Shown: in pieces, positions 11,865 to 24,300 of the stretch
Layout of the letters: each line of letters begins with the position of its first letter
How positions within the stretch are numbered: the first letter of the stretch is position 1
Assembly (NCBI RefSeq): GCF_905220365.1
Contig: NC_061134.1
Location: 945,001-1,009,000 of the forward strand
Direction of reading: 5' to 3'
Source of the DNA: Vanessa cardui
Taxonomy: Eukaryota > Arthropoda > Insecta > Lepidoptera > Nymphalidae
Length of the DNA: 64,000 bases
Position numbers and translations under genes: made by a program
Notes under the pieces: generated by a model
Told to the model about the DNA's origin: nothing
Seen by the model: the letters and a program-made list of their open reading frames with translations, nothing else
The model's database searches: none

Positions 11865-12078
11865 TGGTAGAGCTTTGAGTAAACTTTATCAAATATTCTA
11901 CCACTAAACGGCAATATTTACTATTGTTGTCTTCCAGTTTGAAGAGTAAGTCAGCTAGTATACAGGCACAGGGGACATAACATCTTAGTTCTCAAGATTT
12001 ATTGCGCACTAGTTATTCATTAATCCTTACATCGCCAGTCTATGGTCTAGGCTTTTGTGGCCACATACCATACCCCTG
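11865..12078 (+). mobile_element. SINE-B, degraded
   Basis: Keeps atggtagagctttgagtaaac, attctaccactaaacggc, ggggacataacatcttag and tggccacataccat. Confidence 0.75.
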
Positions 12079-12333
12079 TTAACTAATTGACCTCTATTTG
12101 ACAAAAACATTAAGTAATTAATAGTATTATTTAAAAATCCTATAACATTCGTTGTGTTAATAAATCAATAAAATATTGTCAAAAAAGTGTTCTAGATAAT
12201 TTTTAACAAACAAACTTTTCAATATCTCAGTTTATTAGAGAATCTTTTATGGACCAAGAGGTGAAACCTTATAATTATTTAAAGATCTACACAGACGGAC
12301 AAATTACAGTTTAATCAATGTCCAACTGTTCTG

Positions 12334-12412
12334 GTCGAGAGATTCCAGTAGTTAGAGCATCAATCTTAACCGAAGATTACTGATTTAGGCCTGCGTAAGT
12401 ACCGAAGTGTTT
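12334..12412 (+). mobile_element. SINE-A head, degraded
   Basis: Contains agtagttagagcatcaatcttaaccgaag and a decayed B box; the body is missing. Confidence 0.55.
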
Positions 12413-12514
12413 TCTTTTCTCAATTTGTACTTAAATTGCAAAAAATATACTTATCTAAAGGAAATTATCATTTCACTTTTTGCATTGCTTAAAAATAGCC
12501 ATATAACAGACATC

Positions 12515-12742
12515 ATACCTGTTGACTTCTAGCAGGATATATTAATTTAAATAATTGTATTTAACTAACATGACTTTGTATTTTTTAAATGTTAATAAAG
12601 AGTAACTACTGTATTTCTTGCCGGTTCTTCTCGGTAGAATCTACTTTCCGAAACGGTGGTAGCTTCACTAATAATAAAATGACGATTCAAAAGTGCTTGT
12701 AAAAGCCTACTTGAATAAAGTTTATTTTGATTTGATTTGATT
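12515..12742 (+). mobile_element. LINE 3' end / D family
   Basis: Ends acttgaataaagtttattttg then TTTGA repeats. Body: agtaactactgtatttcttgcc, ggttcttctcggtagaatc, ggtggtagcttcac, aaatgacgattcaaaagtgc. All copies stop at the same right end and differ on the left, the pattern of 5'-truncated non-LTR elements. Confidence 0.8.
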
Positions 12743-13361
12743 ACATAAAATCAATAAAAGTGATGAGTAATGAAAGGCAATTTACCAATACCAATATACT
12801 AACTTCGTCGCTATTCTCAGAACAGAAGTTATCTTGCAGTAGGAAACATTGGTATCTTAATTGGGCTTGTATCACACCTTACAGATGCCTTAGACAAATA
12901 TCAGGCAAATTAAAAATTAGACTTTGAAATGAAAAATGTAATAAATTGCCTGATATGAATTTACAAAAATATTTAATTTAAATTTAATGTCCTGTTGCAT
13001 ATCTTGTCCTTATTCGTGAAAAACGATTATAAAATCATATGATAATACATGTAATATTTAAGTCATACAATTATATATTAATGTATAAATATTATTTATT
13101 AATATCATTCCTAAAATTAAATTCAAGAAGATGGTCAATGACGATGCATGCGAAACTCCTTACAGTATAATAACATTAAAATTATTAACACGCCTTAGAC
13201 TATTTCCTAATCACACGTCATTTCCTGTAAATTGACAAATTGTAGTGTAGCCTATTGTGCGTCAAAATTAATCGAAAATCATTCGATAATTTTAATATGA
13301 CGTTCAAACGATCCATATTTGAATGAAATTCGTTCTATTTATAATTATTAGCAAAGTAAAT

Positions 13362-13648
13362 AACAGCCTGTAAATTACCCACTGCTGGGCTAAGGCCTCC
13401 TCTTCCATTAAGGAGAGGGTTTGAAACATATTCCACCACGCTGTTCCAATGCGGGTTGGTGGAATGCACATGTGGCAGAATTTCTATGAAATTAGACACA
13501 TGCAGGTTTCCTCACGATGTTTTACTTCACCGCTGAGCACGAGATGAATTACAAACTAAGCACATATATATAGTGGTGCTTGCCTGAGTTTGAACCCGAA
13601 ATCATCGATCAAGATGCACGCGTTCTAACCACTGGGCCATCTCAGCTC
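13362..13648 (-). mobile_element. SINE-A, full length
   Basis: Reverse-oriented copy. It starts on the plus strand with aacagcctgtaaatt and ends with the complement of the B box (gggtttgaac variant) and A box (ccactgggcca). Confidence 0.92.
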
Positions 13649-14085
13649 TATAATTATTAATCGTAATTTAATTAAAGAAGCCAACATCAATTCTTTGTTC
13701 CTTCATTTAGGACCAGAACATGAAAGTCACGTTTGTTACATCAATAGTTCAAAATTTAATCGGGTAACAGTAATTATTTACCACACTCTTCTGGTATAAG
13801 TTTTATTTATATTCATATATTTAGAAGTTTTTCAGTTAGATATTATAAAGAAAGTCTTTTTATTTATTGCTAAAGATCGATAGATAGATCTTATTTGTCC
13901 TATTTCTAATGACATATTCGGGCTCGGGATTAAACTTCTTATGTAAATTTAAATAACAAAGAAATGTGATATTTACTGAATGTATTTACATTATATTTAT
14001 TTATCTATAAATCGACACATACACGTTCACACAATAGTTTTTTAGTTGTAGTTTAGTAATTTTTAAATAGATATAACGAGAATAT

Positions 14086-14191
14086 AACGTCTTAACGCCC
14101 AAGATTGTTGAGATGTAACGAATGATATTATTTCTTACAGCGCCAATAACTATGAGCGTTGGTGGCCACTTACCATCAGGCCAATGCTATC
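14086..14191 (+). mobile_element. SINE-B, 3' part
   Basis: Retains tttcttacagcgcc, ggtggccacttaccatcagg; followed by an AAAT microsatellite. Confidence 0.7.
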
Positions 14192-14192
14192 A

Positions 14193-14213
14193 AAATAAAT
14201 AAATAAATAAATA
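14193..14213. repeat. (AAAT)n microsatellite
   Basis: Follows the 3' end of a SINE-B; probably grew from its A tail. Confidence 0.85.
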
Positions 14214-15082
14214 TGTATCACTTTATCATTCTATATCACAATTTTAAATAATTAATGAAACACTAAAACCCGAATGTTAATTTATTACCAATTTTCTTTA
14301 ATTAACATTAAAAAAATGAAATAAATTTTAAGGTAGTTAGTTTATTTAAAATATTACAACAGGAATAAATTATCATGTAAAATAACTACATTAAGTTTGA
14401 GGTAAACTCGTTCTTATGTATGATAATCATATATACGTACTTGAAACGAAATATAATACATAACGGTAATTAATTTATCTTTTATTTGGTTTATACATAA
14501 CAATTTTTATACCCAACCGAAATCATAAAATAAAACCTAGATCCTGATTCTTCCCAGCGATGTATATCCTCCATATGGAGAGGCTATGAGTGTATTGACA
14601 TAAAAATAAATACAAATATTGGAAAACATCACATACATTATTCTGATCCCAATGTAAGTAGCTAAATCACTTGTGTTATGGAAAATCAGAAGTAACAACG
14701 GCACCACTAACACCCAGACCCAACATAAAATAGAAAACTTTTTCTACATCAACTCGGCCGCGAATCCCGGCATATATACTACAGCACAGAGGTCGTCATA
14801 CAACAATCATAATCGCCAATCATGGTCGCCATAAATATGAATAGAAATACCAGCGTGGCAGAAAACCATACTATGAGCAAGAGCATTCACAATGAGACGC
14901 CCCTGTTATTAAAAAAAAACAATCTTTTTTTCTTGTGCGCACCACAATAGCATGACAAGCTAACGGTGGATAGAAAACCCAATTACTTCTTTTGCGTCAC
15001 CAGCTAATCGAACCCGTCCTGGATTCCTTATAGGTTAGCTATAAGATCAACGGCCCTTTAATAAAATACTAAGGTATTATAG

Positions 15083-15395
15083 CAGAGATGGCCCAGTTGT
15101 TAGAACGCGTGCATCTTAACCGATAATATCGAGTTCAAGCCCAGGCAAGCATCACTATACATATATATGTGCTTAACTTGTGTTTATAATTCATCAGTGC
15201 TCGGCGGTGAAGGAAAACATCGTGAGGAAACCTGCATGTGTCCAATTCCATCGAAATTCTGCCACATGTGCACTCCACCAACCCGCATTGTAACAGTTTG
15301 GTGGAATACGTTCCAAACCCTCTCCTTAATGGAAGAGGAGGCCTTATCCCAGCAGTGGGAAATTTACAGGCTGTTACTTTACTTTTTACTTTTAC
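15083..15395 (+). mobile_element. SINE-A, full length, TTACTTT-type tail
   Basis: A box tggcccagttg, a decayed B box (gagttcaagcc), complete body and 3' end, then a tail of repeated ttacttt instead of (TTG)n. Short plus-strand ORFs here are products of the SINE sequence. Confidence 0.92.
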
Positions 15396-16879
15396 TTTAA
15401 TATATTATAACTAAATACATGTACGAGTATACCGTGATAACTCAATCTAAACAAAATAAATCCTAATTAGAATATATTCCGAGTATTATATAATTATTAA
15501 ATTAATTGATCGAAGTCAATCATAATATAATACGTTTTGTTTATATTTTAACCGTTACTACCGACGCTCGAGCAAAATTTTCATAATATGTGATATATTT
15601 TTAATGCCAGATACATTATATGTTGGGAAATATTTGATCACCCAATTAGGTTTTCAGAAAACCGCAGTTTTATAATGAAAAACTACTTTAATCTCTAAGG
15701 ACATCACGCGCTATATTTATAGTGTGGACAGCACAGTTCGAAAGCCGATTTTTATATTGTTGGTATTAATTACTTTACCATAGCTATTACACATTTTAAT
15801 TCCCTGTTAAGCAGCTGATTTAATATTTACATTTAAAAAATAGTATTTTTATGATTAACGTGAATTTCGTTTTGATTTGCATAATTTTTGTTAAGTTTCT
15901 CAGTATTTGTCTTGAAAGTTTTAATGTAACTTCCTGACTTTAACTACCGCCTTAAATGAAAGGTAAATAAATATTTAACTGACGGCCTACAGCCTCTTCT
16001 CTCCTCTGTTTCGATAAGGGTTAATCACGTGGTAGATTTTCGCCCAACACAAGCAGATTTCCTCATGTCCACTACAGCGACTTTTAGTCCAAAAAGATAT
16101 ATCATCAGTCCCTATCATCAGTTAAGACAATTTTACGCCTTTTAACAATTGGCCATTTGACTTTACTTATAAAAATTAGTCTTTTTATCTAAAATATATT
16201 TTGTGACTTGCTACTTGAACCGACTTAGCAAGCATTATATTTTTTTAAGTAAGAGGTGTGAAATATGCTTTTAGAAATATAAATCATTTTTTATTGCGCA
16301 ACATTTGGAACTAGGATGTTATGTCCATTGTGCCTGTAGTTGCACTGGCTCACTCTGCCTTCAAACCGAAACACAACAATACCAAGTACTGTTATTTGAC
16401 GGTAGAATATCTGCTGAGCAAGACTGATGGCTGAGCCTTACCACCAATTATATAATTTAGTCACTTAAAACAAGTACAAGCAATCGTTTTCGAAACCTAT
16501 CATTCATCATTATTACCTAAATATCCTATATTATACTATCATACTAACTAACCCCTAAGCTTACAGCTATTAACCAAAACAAATTTGGGTTTCTAAAACA
16601 TAAATTGTACATTTTTTTAAATAATCATTATGAATAAAACCGCCATCTATCGACATTTTCTAGTATCATTTTAGTATGTTACAATTATTTATTATTCCGC
16701 TTAAACCCTCACTTAAATAAATATTTCACCCTTGTTAAGTTTATCAACCCCTTCACAGATGTCGCCATTAACACTATTTTTGTTCTATCTGTACTTTTGG
16801 GTTTGTATATAAGTTATACTACTAGCGCCATCTCTTGATCTGATATACAACTAAAGTAACAAACTATTGTGAGTACCTC
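15396..16879. other. intergenic; SINE-B fragment and three GCCAT motifs
   Basis: GCCAT in plus orientation at 16642, 16764 and 16827, two of them within cgccatct. Possibly a decayed repeat at 15985-16085. No gene. Confidence 0.35.
16290..16452 (-). mobile_element. SINE-B, 5' part
   Basis: ggaactaggatgttatgtcc, caaaccgaaacacaacaatac and ttaccaccaatta match the family. Confidence 0.8.
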
Positions 16880-19800
16880 TATATTTTGCTTTTTATATTT
16901 TTAGAGATTGTAGAAGATATAATATTATTTATTGTAATTTTGTTGCTTTATTTTTGTCCTTTTTTAAATGATAAGCAATAGCTGTGTATTATAATCATTT
17001 GTGTCTTCGTTTATCTTTAATTCATTTATGTTTAAATTTTAAGTTTTTAATATTTTTAAAGGTAAGAAGGTAGGATAAATAAAATACAAAGTTAATTTGC
17101 AAACGTTAGTTATTTATAAAAGTAATTACAAATAAAACATTAAATTATTAATGCAAATCAAAATATTATTTATTTTTTGTTCATAATTTATAATCTAATT
17201 CTCTTACGTATTCTCACATTTACAATAGAATAGCACTTAATATAACGAGATAGAATTCAAATTTGCTTGGCACATTTTTTCGATAATTTAGGACGGCGCT
17301 AACTAGAACACAACTTGAATATTGCCTTGAATTAAACTTAAATATATTCTCCATGTTTAAATAAAACAAAAACAAAAACAAATAAAAATACAGTATTGAA
17401 AATTCTGTGATTGCAATGAAAGTTAAATGAAAGTAGTGACGTAGAATTTACTAATGTTTGTAAATGAAATTACTGACGCTAAAAGACTTTCATGCAATTA
17501 TATTTAAATGATAATAACTTTGTAATATAAAACAATTAAGCCAAAGATCATTGGCGCTTGTCGTCTCGACGTTACTTGAAGCTACCATCGACTCTAAATT
17601 CTATACTAACTAATTATAGTCAAAGACTTTAAACTTTAACATAATAACGATATAATGTCTGAAATAAAAATTTACAATTTCTATAGAAGTTATGAGCTTT
17701 CTCTTAAAATAAAATTGTTCTAAGTGTTAGACATACATAAAAATAACATTGAAAAGTTTGAATTCAACATTAAAAATAACTTCTACATGTTTGTTTAAAT
17801 GTGTTACACGAAACATTTGATTGCTAAAAATTTAACTTAGCTAAAACAATTGATTGTAAAAATTCGGAAACAAACGCAATTTGTAATAAAAACATTTCAC
17901 AAAATATTTACTAATCATTTACTTTAAAAAATGCAAAAAATAATGAAAATTATGCCAACATTTATTTTCACAGTCTAACAAGATAAATAGGTTAAGATTT
18001 TCCTTTTTAAAAATTTCTATATAACTTTCAGTTAAATTTTAAACTTATACTAAGCCTTCACTTTAATTTGACCACGAAGATGCTGAGAAATATTAACAAC
18101 TAGTATTATTTACAAATTTCATTACAAAAAAAAACCTATTAGGAAACAAATTGTTCCAAACATGAAAATTTAATAATAAACTAAAATAACCACAGATTCA
18201 CAATCACTTGGTTTCAATATTAAACGAATACTTTTTTATCAAACTTACTTACCATCTCATTTCAAAAAACATTTATTTTAACATAAAAAATACATGAGTA
18301 AATTAATTAATAATAAAAACAATTAATCTTTACAAATACATCATTAAAGTCGAACATCATAAATATTTGTTTGTATTTCATTCGGAAAAACACAGTATAA
18401 GACATATGACAAACCTATAAATATCTAAAAAGTATTTTCTTGGTATTCAGTATTCCAGTACTCATACGTAAATCGCTTTGTATGTGTGTGTATCAGTTTT
18501 ATTTGTTTGATTAAAGGAATAAACAATCAATAGATTGATTGTACACATACACATAATAGTGTGTGTCATTCTCATTGTAGAATAGCTGACTAGATAGAAA
18601 ATCGGGCAGCATTGTTTAAAAGTGTGCGCAAACACACTATGTCGATGGCAATTCGATACGAACGGACAGACTTTACGTGCACGACTCAACTTCCAATTCC
18701 AAAGCAGCTACTGAGAATTCTCGACAGAAATACCCAATAACATGACTCTATGTATAATAAAAATATCTGTTATTTAAAAAGGAATATTAACCATAATTTT
18801 GTTTTTTATTTGGTGGAGCTCGATATTTCGACGATGTCTACGAATGTCTTGTTCACGAGGTAAAATAAATAAAAATATCAGTTAAAAAATACAACAACAA
18901 TCTTTTTTCAAAATAAATCAAAGTATAAATGACTATAACTCCCATTGAAAAGAAAATTTGCGTGTTATAGTAAAACCTCTTTAAAACGTCAAATAATCAA
19001 TTTCAATAAAAACGTATTTTGCACAAAATCCTAATATACAATTCGTAAAACATAATTTATTCCCATTTAGTTTTCACTCAGACCATCCATTGTTATATAC
19101 CTAAACATCAACTATTTTCATACACACATGTTAATTGTACGTTATTTTAGAATTCCTATTGTCATATTTCATACAACAATGTTTTTTATCAATAAATCAA
19201 TGAAATTAATCTAAATTTTTAGCACAATTATATCATGCCATTTTTCCACGATTTCTTTACATACCATATATCAATATGTGAACTACAGAACTTAAAATAA
19301 TTATACTTTAATATTCTTATAGGTCTCGTGACTCTTGCCTCGTGTTGGCAAAACAAAAACAATAAAAAAATAAATATATCAAATTTAGTCGATGGAATAA
19401 TTAATACATACAATTAATTTGGTTAATTTAAAAAGCCTGTGAAATAACATTATGTACATTAAATATTTATGGAAAATAAATTAGAAATATTGATTTCGAA
19501 GTTAAGCCGAGCTAACCGTAAACAAATGGTTCTCATTTCTCTGTCGCATATAAATGTATTTTCTCTAAGACTATTTATTTCATCTCAGATAATAGTCAAA
19601 CTGTGATTTGTGTCTTTCTTTCTTCAATTTTTTTTAAACTTTCCTATTTTCACTTTAAATTTCATTATGATGCCCATAATTAAGACAGCAAGTATTTATT
19701 CTTCTGCTCTTATTAGTGTATCTCTTTTTGATTTAAGTATTGAAAGAATAAATAAATAGATAAAACTAAAAAGAAACATACGATTATAGTATCTGCCACC

Positions 19801-20201
19801 CCACCTACTACATGATGTAGATCTTCCAATTACATCGCCTAATAACGCAAGCGTCATTTCGCTACTACAAATACTTGAACAGCGAAGATAAATCAACACA
19901 GATATAAAACTACATTAGATTATCTAATATGGCAACATTTAATAAATAAAATAACGGACAAACGAAAAACAGACCAAGAAGCTTACAATGTACTTCTACT
20001 TGACTAAGGAAATTTTACAAAATTACTTACCGTACGCGATTCCAATAAAAACATACGAAATTATTTTTAAAATTACTTCCAACAATACTCATATAAATTC
20101 AATGACTATAATTAAATTTTAAAACTAAATGATGATACATATGTATAAAATTAACAATAACATCATATAATAAACAAAATATAAACACATTGGATTTTTT
20201 T
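16880..20201 (-). other. repeat-free AT-rich tract downstream of the gene, possible long 3' UTR
   Basis: About 3.3 kb without any SINE, Helitron-like or LINE fragment that I could see, although such copies occur every 0.3-1 kb on both sides. It is very AT-rich, with many AATAAA hexamers on the minus strand and no convincing ORF. It could be an extended 3' UTR of the membrane-protein gene or simply unique intergenic DNA. Confidence 0.35.
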
Positions 20202-20298
20202 TTTATTTGTCAAAAGCAAACAGTTACTGTTACCGCACATAAAACCCTACAAATTACTAATTATCTTCGAATCACATCGTTACTTACATCTATTTACA
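20202..20298 (-). promoter_or_regulatory. proximal 3' UTR: Pumilio-type motif and first poly(A) signal
   Basis: On the minus strand a TGTAAATA motif (20291-20298) lies about 18 nt after the stop codon, and the first AATAAA (20202-20207) about 110 nt after it. The first matches the Pumilio consensus and the second the cleavage/polyadenylation hexamer. Another TGTAAATA is at 18107-18114, and more AATAAA hexamers lie further downstream, so alternative 3' ends are possible. Function is inferred from motif only. Confidence 0.4.
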
Positions 20299-20315
20299 AT
20301 AAAATTGAGATAGAA

Positions 20316-21305
20316 TTAACTGGTGCTATCAGACTTGGCCGACTCACTCTCCTCCGTGATGGTGATCATGGGGGGACTGTCGAAACTGCTTACACCTGGG
20401 GACATTTCATTCGTAAGCCTCTCGAATTTAGGTGATCCAGTTTTAATCACCTCCTTAACTGATTCATATACATCCATCTTTATCACTGGCAGTGACGCCC
20501 TCTTACCTTTTATTACATCCTTTGGAGGAAAATCCTCAGCTATCGTCTCCATGACTTTTACATCCGTTTCGTCTTGAGTAGCAACAGGCAGACTATCTGC
20601 CCTATTTATTGTTTTCATTTTTTTATCAACTTTATCAGATATGGGTATAGCAACACCGTTTTCTAATTTCTTCTCTCTGATATCGTGCAAGTGTTGTAGG
20701 CTGTACTCCCTGGCCTGCACATCAGATAGTAAAGGACCATCAGTCGACCCTTCGATACTATATCCAGGACCTTGCAGCATATCATTACCGATTATGGAAT
20801 CTTGTTTGAAAATAGCTGCAGTTACAACTGGCTTATCAGGGTCGGTTGGTGTTTTACCTATAAGTGGTTCTTGGGAATTGTCGTGCACTATCGCATCAGC
20901 TAGATCGTCTTTAGAAGTATCGTATCCAGCGTAGATCGGGTAGCCGAATGGACCTTGATCGTATCCCACCTGACTGCTGTATGAATAGCTGACGTTGTGT
21001 GAACCGATTGAGGACATGCTGAGATCTGATATTGACAAGCCTGTACTTGATAAAGCCAGCGCCTGTCGCTCATACCTCCCGCTGCTTCGTTCACTGTCCT
21101 CTTCAATGATGATCTTCCTTTCCAAATCCTCAGGAACGCGATGAATAAGCGCTTGATTGGTTGAAATCTGTGGATCGTGCGGTGGTGAGTTGTGAAGTGA
21201 TTTATGAGGTCTGTAAGTAGTCGATTGTTGGACTTCAACTACAAATATACCGTCGTTGTCGGGAGAATATTTCATCTTCGTTTCGCGACCATTTTTAGCA
21301 ATATC
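20316..21305 (-). CDS. last coding exon, long Ser/Thr/acidic cytoplasmic tail
   Basis: Acceptor tttttttcag gives 329 codons and a stop at 20316-20318. The frame is also open through the short intron up to 21353, but those 16 extra residues are intronic: the splice site and the phase-0 upstream exon favour a start at 21305. The tail begins DIAKNGRETKMKY. It has a tyrosine cluster in the middle (YSYSSQVGYDQGPFGYPIY), repeated acidic patches, and Ser-Pro/Thr-Pro sites (NSPPHDP, TPTDPDKP, GSPKF, MSPG, DSPP). It ends in an acidic/Ser run EESESAKSDSTS. There is no catalytic motif and little hydrophobic content, so it is probably a disordered, phosphorylatable signalling tail. Codon use and GC content are clearly higher than in the flanking AT-rich DNA. 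Confidence 0.9.
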   Translation of the reverse strand, partial: DIAKNGRETKMKYSPDNDGIFVVEVQQSTTYRPHKSLHNSPPHDPQISTNQALIHRVPEDLERKIIIEEDSERSSGRYERQALALSSTGLSISDLSMSSIGSHNVSYSYSSQVGYDQGPFGYPIYAGYDTSKDDLADAIVHDNSQEPLIGKTPTDPDKPVVTAAIFKQDSIIGNDMLQGPGYSIEGSTDGPLLSDVQAREYSLQHLHDIREKKLENGVAIPISDKVDKKMKTINRADSLPVATQDETDVKVMETIAEDFPPKDVIKGKRASLPVIKMDVYESVKEVIKTGSPKFERLTNEMSPGVSSFDSPPMITITEESESAKSDSTS

Positions 21306-24300
21306 CTGAAAAAAAGACATACATATCTTTATTATAGAAAATAATGTATTCATAATACGACAGTTACGACACTGAGGTCATCGAACTTTAGACAGATTTA
21401 AAATTATGTGATACAATTCCGATATTGTCGGTCTTAAAATAATCTGATTTAAAGCGTTGTAAATTATAATGTCTTTAAAATATAATGGTTGATTTAATGA
21501 CAGTTATAAGCTTACATTTCTCTCCTCCGTTTCAACAATGAGGTGATTATTTTTGAGAGTCATGGTGAAGATGGATCCGTTGGCTGGAGGCGTGTCCACA
21601 TCGGTACCACCTTCATCTGAAGACTTCAGCTAGAATAAAAAAAAATCATCATATTACAAATAAAAACAAATTATTTGGATGCGGTATTTTCAATGCATGG
21701 TTCTTTAATAATAAAATGGGTAGTTAATACGATTTCTATGATGTGTAGGGGCACCCTTATTTTCACTCAAATCGAGATTAAAGGAAATCTTTTAAAACAT
21801 GACCACTTAATACATAAAAGACTTAAAAATCCTTTTTAAAATCTTAAACCCTTTTCGTCTGATTCAAATTTACATCATTGGGAAGGTATGCAATCTAAAA
21901 AATGATTTAAGTACATTCATAAACAGACTCCAAATGTGCTGTAATTCTTTTATTGCGAGATAGGGTTGCCTACTCTTAATAAAAACAAAAAGAAAAATGA
22001 AAACACTTCGAAATTTAAAAGTGTTATTACTACGACACAAATTAGACATAGCATCGGCAAATTCAATAACATCAACTACTGCCGATTTATACAACTAATA
22101 GAAATAGCTCCCAATCGCGCTATTCGTCGCTATAAATACTAGCGTCAGTACAATCCAAGAAAGCAAGTGCATGTAAATCGACGTGTCAAATTGACGAATA
22201 TATTAGGTCATATGATATTACAAATTATTACGTTTGTGTAAAGATCATATTAACTTAAGAAATAAACTAATAATATTGATAATTTTGGATAGCGTACTTA
22301 ATTCGATTGTAATCGGTTTTACGAATTTTGCCGATGCTACAACTAAGTTGTATCGTACTATACTTTTTTTATGGTATACGTTGGCGAGCATATGGGCCAC
22401 CTGATGGTAAGTGGTCACAATCACCCATAGACAAAGACGCTGCAAAAAAAATTAATATTAACTATTCCTTACGTCAATGTGCCACCAACCTTGACAACTA
22501 AGATGTTATGACCCTTGTGCCTGTAGTTACACTGGCTCACTCACCCTTCAAACAGGAACACAACAATACTGAGTACTATTATTTGGCGGTAGAATAACTG
22601 ATGAGTGGGTGGTACCTACCCAGACGGGCTAGTACAAAGCCCTACCACCAAGTAACTATGATTAAACTATAATACTCTTATACTTATATAATAACTGGTA
22701 AACAGAACGATGATTGTCCGACATGTGAAAGTCATACAACACCATCGCTTTGAAGTCGAAATTTTCTAAAAATTATTTTCAAGAGCGTTTATTTCACCAA
22801 TTAAAATGAAGCGTAGTACCTGTAATTATGCTAAATTATATACCCACTTCTAAACGCGACGCTTCTTCTGATAAGTGACTTACACACATACACAGACTAA
22901 CACCCACACAAACACAAGACAGATGTAAATTAAACGTCATTCTAGCTAATACCTAATATAAGAGGTACGTGTATGTCTGTGCCATATAATTCACTAATAA
23001 ATAACAAATATACATTATAATACATTTTAAGTATGAAATACTGTCATAAACAAATATTAATATATATTCGTATAAATGTCCCACTGGTGGACTAATACGT
23101 GTAATTGCTTATTGAAATATCATTATCTTATTAATATATAGTCAGCATCTACAAGGAGAATAAATAATACTGATTACCAACCCTAAAACTAAACTCGTGC
23201 TGACTAACAACGAGCGCGCTACACAAAGGATCAAGTTCTATTCGTCGCGGTACACTGCTCTGCGCTAACGACCTGCGCATTGATGAAGAGTCTTCGCCCA
23301 CATGCTTTTAATATTTTAGGTATTAGCGGAGTCAATGTCAAAATACATGGTGCATTTTAACATTATAGCAAAACTTATTTTATTTCCTTGTATATTAATA
23401 CAGGAATCTCTAACAAATCCATTACTGCGATAAATATTCTTAACATGTTGTTGCCCGCGGCTTGGCTCATGTTTGAGGGGTTTGGTGGTCATGTTTTAGC
23501 CAAAAAAGGAACCCTATGTCCTTCCTTGGAGGTCAAGTTTGTTTCATACCAAATTTCATCAAATTCAGCTCAGCGGTTTAGTAGCGAAAGAACGACAGAC
23601 AGACAAAGTGACTTTACGTAACTAATATAATTATTTCAACATAAAAGTAACAATTTGAAGGGGTCGGTTAATGTAAAGATCAAAGATCTGCAACGTTTAT
23701 CTTAAAAATTAAACTTCGCACAGTTAGTGCGCCTGTGTGTGCCATTATATCTCATCTATGTCATATCACTCAGAGACGTTATTTATTACTATATAAAATA
23801 CTATATTCAAATATGTTTCAAAGTATAGTACCAGTAAGTTCTTTTTAAGACATATATGCAATACAATAAATTATTGGGAAATGTATATAAAAAATAATAT
23901 ATTATTAGGTAAAATCAATCTTTAAATCATATATTATATAGAAATTAAACAAAATTTTAGTAATAACAATAATAATGTTACTGGCAATGCTTTAAGGAAT
24001 AATAATATTTCCCGTTCTTAATAACAGTAAAGCTTTACGTGTTTTCGAGGATCGGAAGTGTGAACACTACAAATTTCTAAAATCGTGGTTGCTACTGATA
24101 ATCTTGAGACCCAAACCGGGACTTTGAATCTACGACCTCAGGATCTGCGACGTTATATACTAATCACTAATGAAGCAGATACAGAAAACAAAGTAGAGTA
24201 TATAAATGTATATGAGATCATAAAGGGAGTAGGAAAAGTGTATATTTGTATCAAATTTTACATGTGTCAAGTAGAGTCTCGTAGAGTCCCATAGAGTTCT

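Larger units (their letters stand above)
12743..15082. other. intergenic with one SINE-A and one SINE-B fragment
   Basis: Unique sequence elsewhere. 14690-15060 is GC-richer and may be an old LINE fragment, but I cannot show it. Confidence 0.35.

Noticed and set aside
20190..20934. Plus-strand ORFs of 81, 84 and 97 codons, and an antisense-frame ORF at 20900-21238
   Set aside because: All lie over the last coding exon in other frames; no splice or start evidence of their own.
20316..21353. Start of the last exon ORF at the Met at 21353
   Set aside because: A good acceptor at 21306 and the in-phase upstream exon show that residues before 21305 are intronic.
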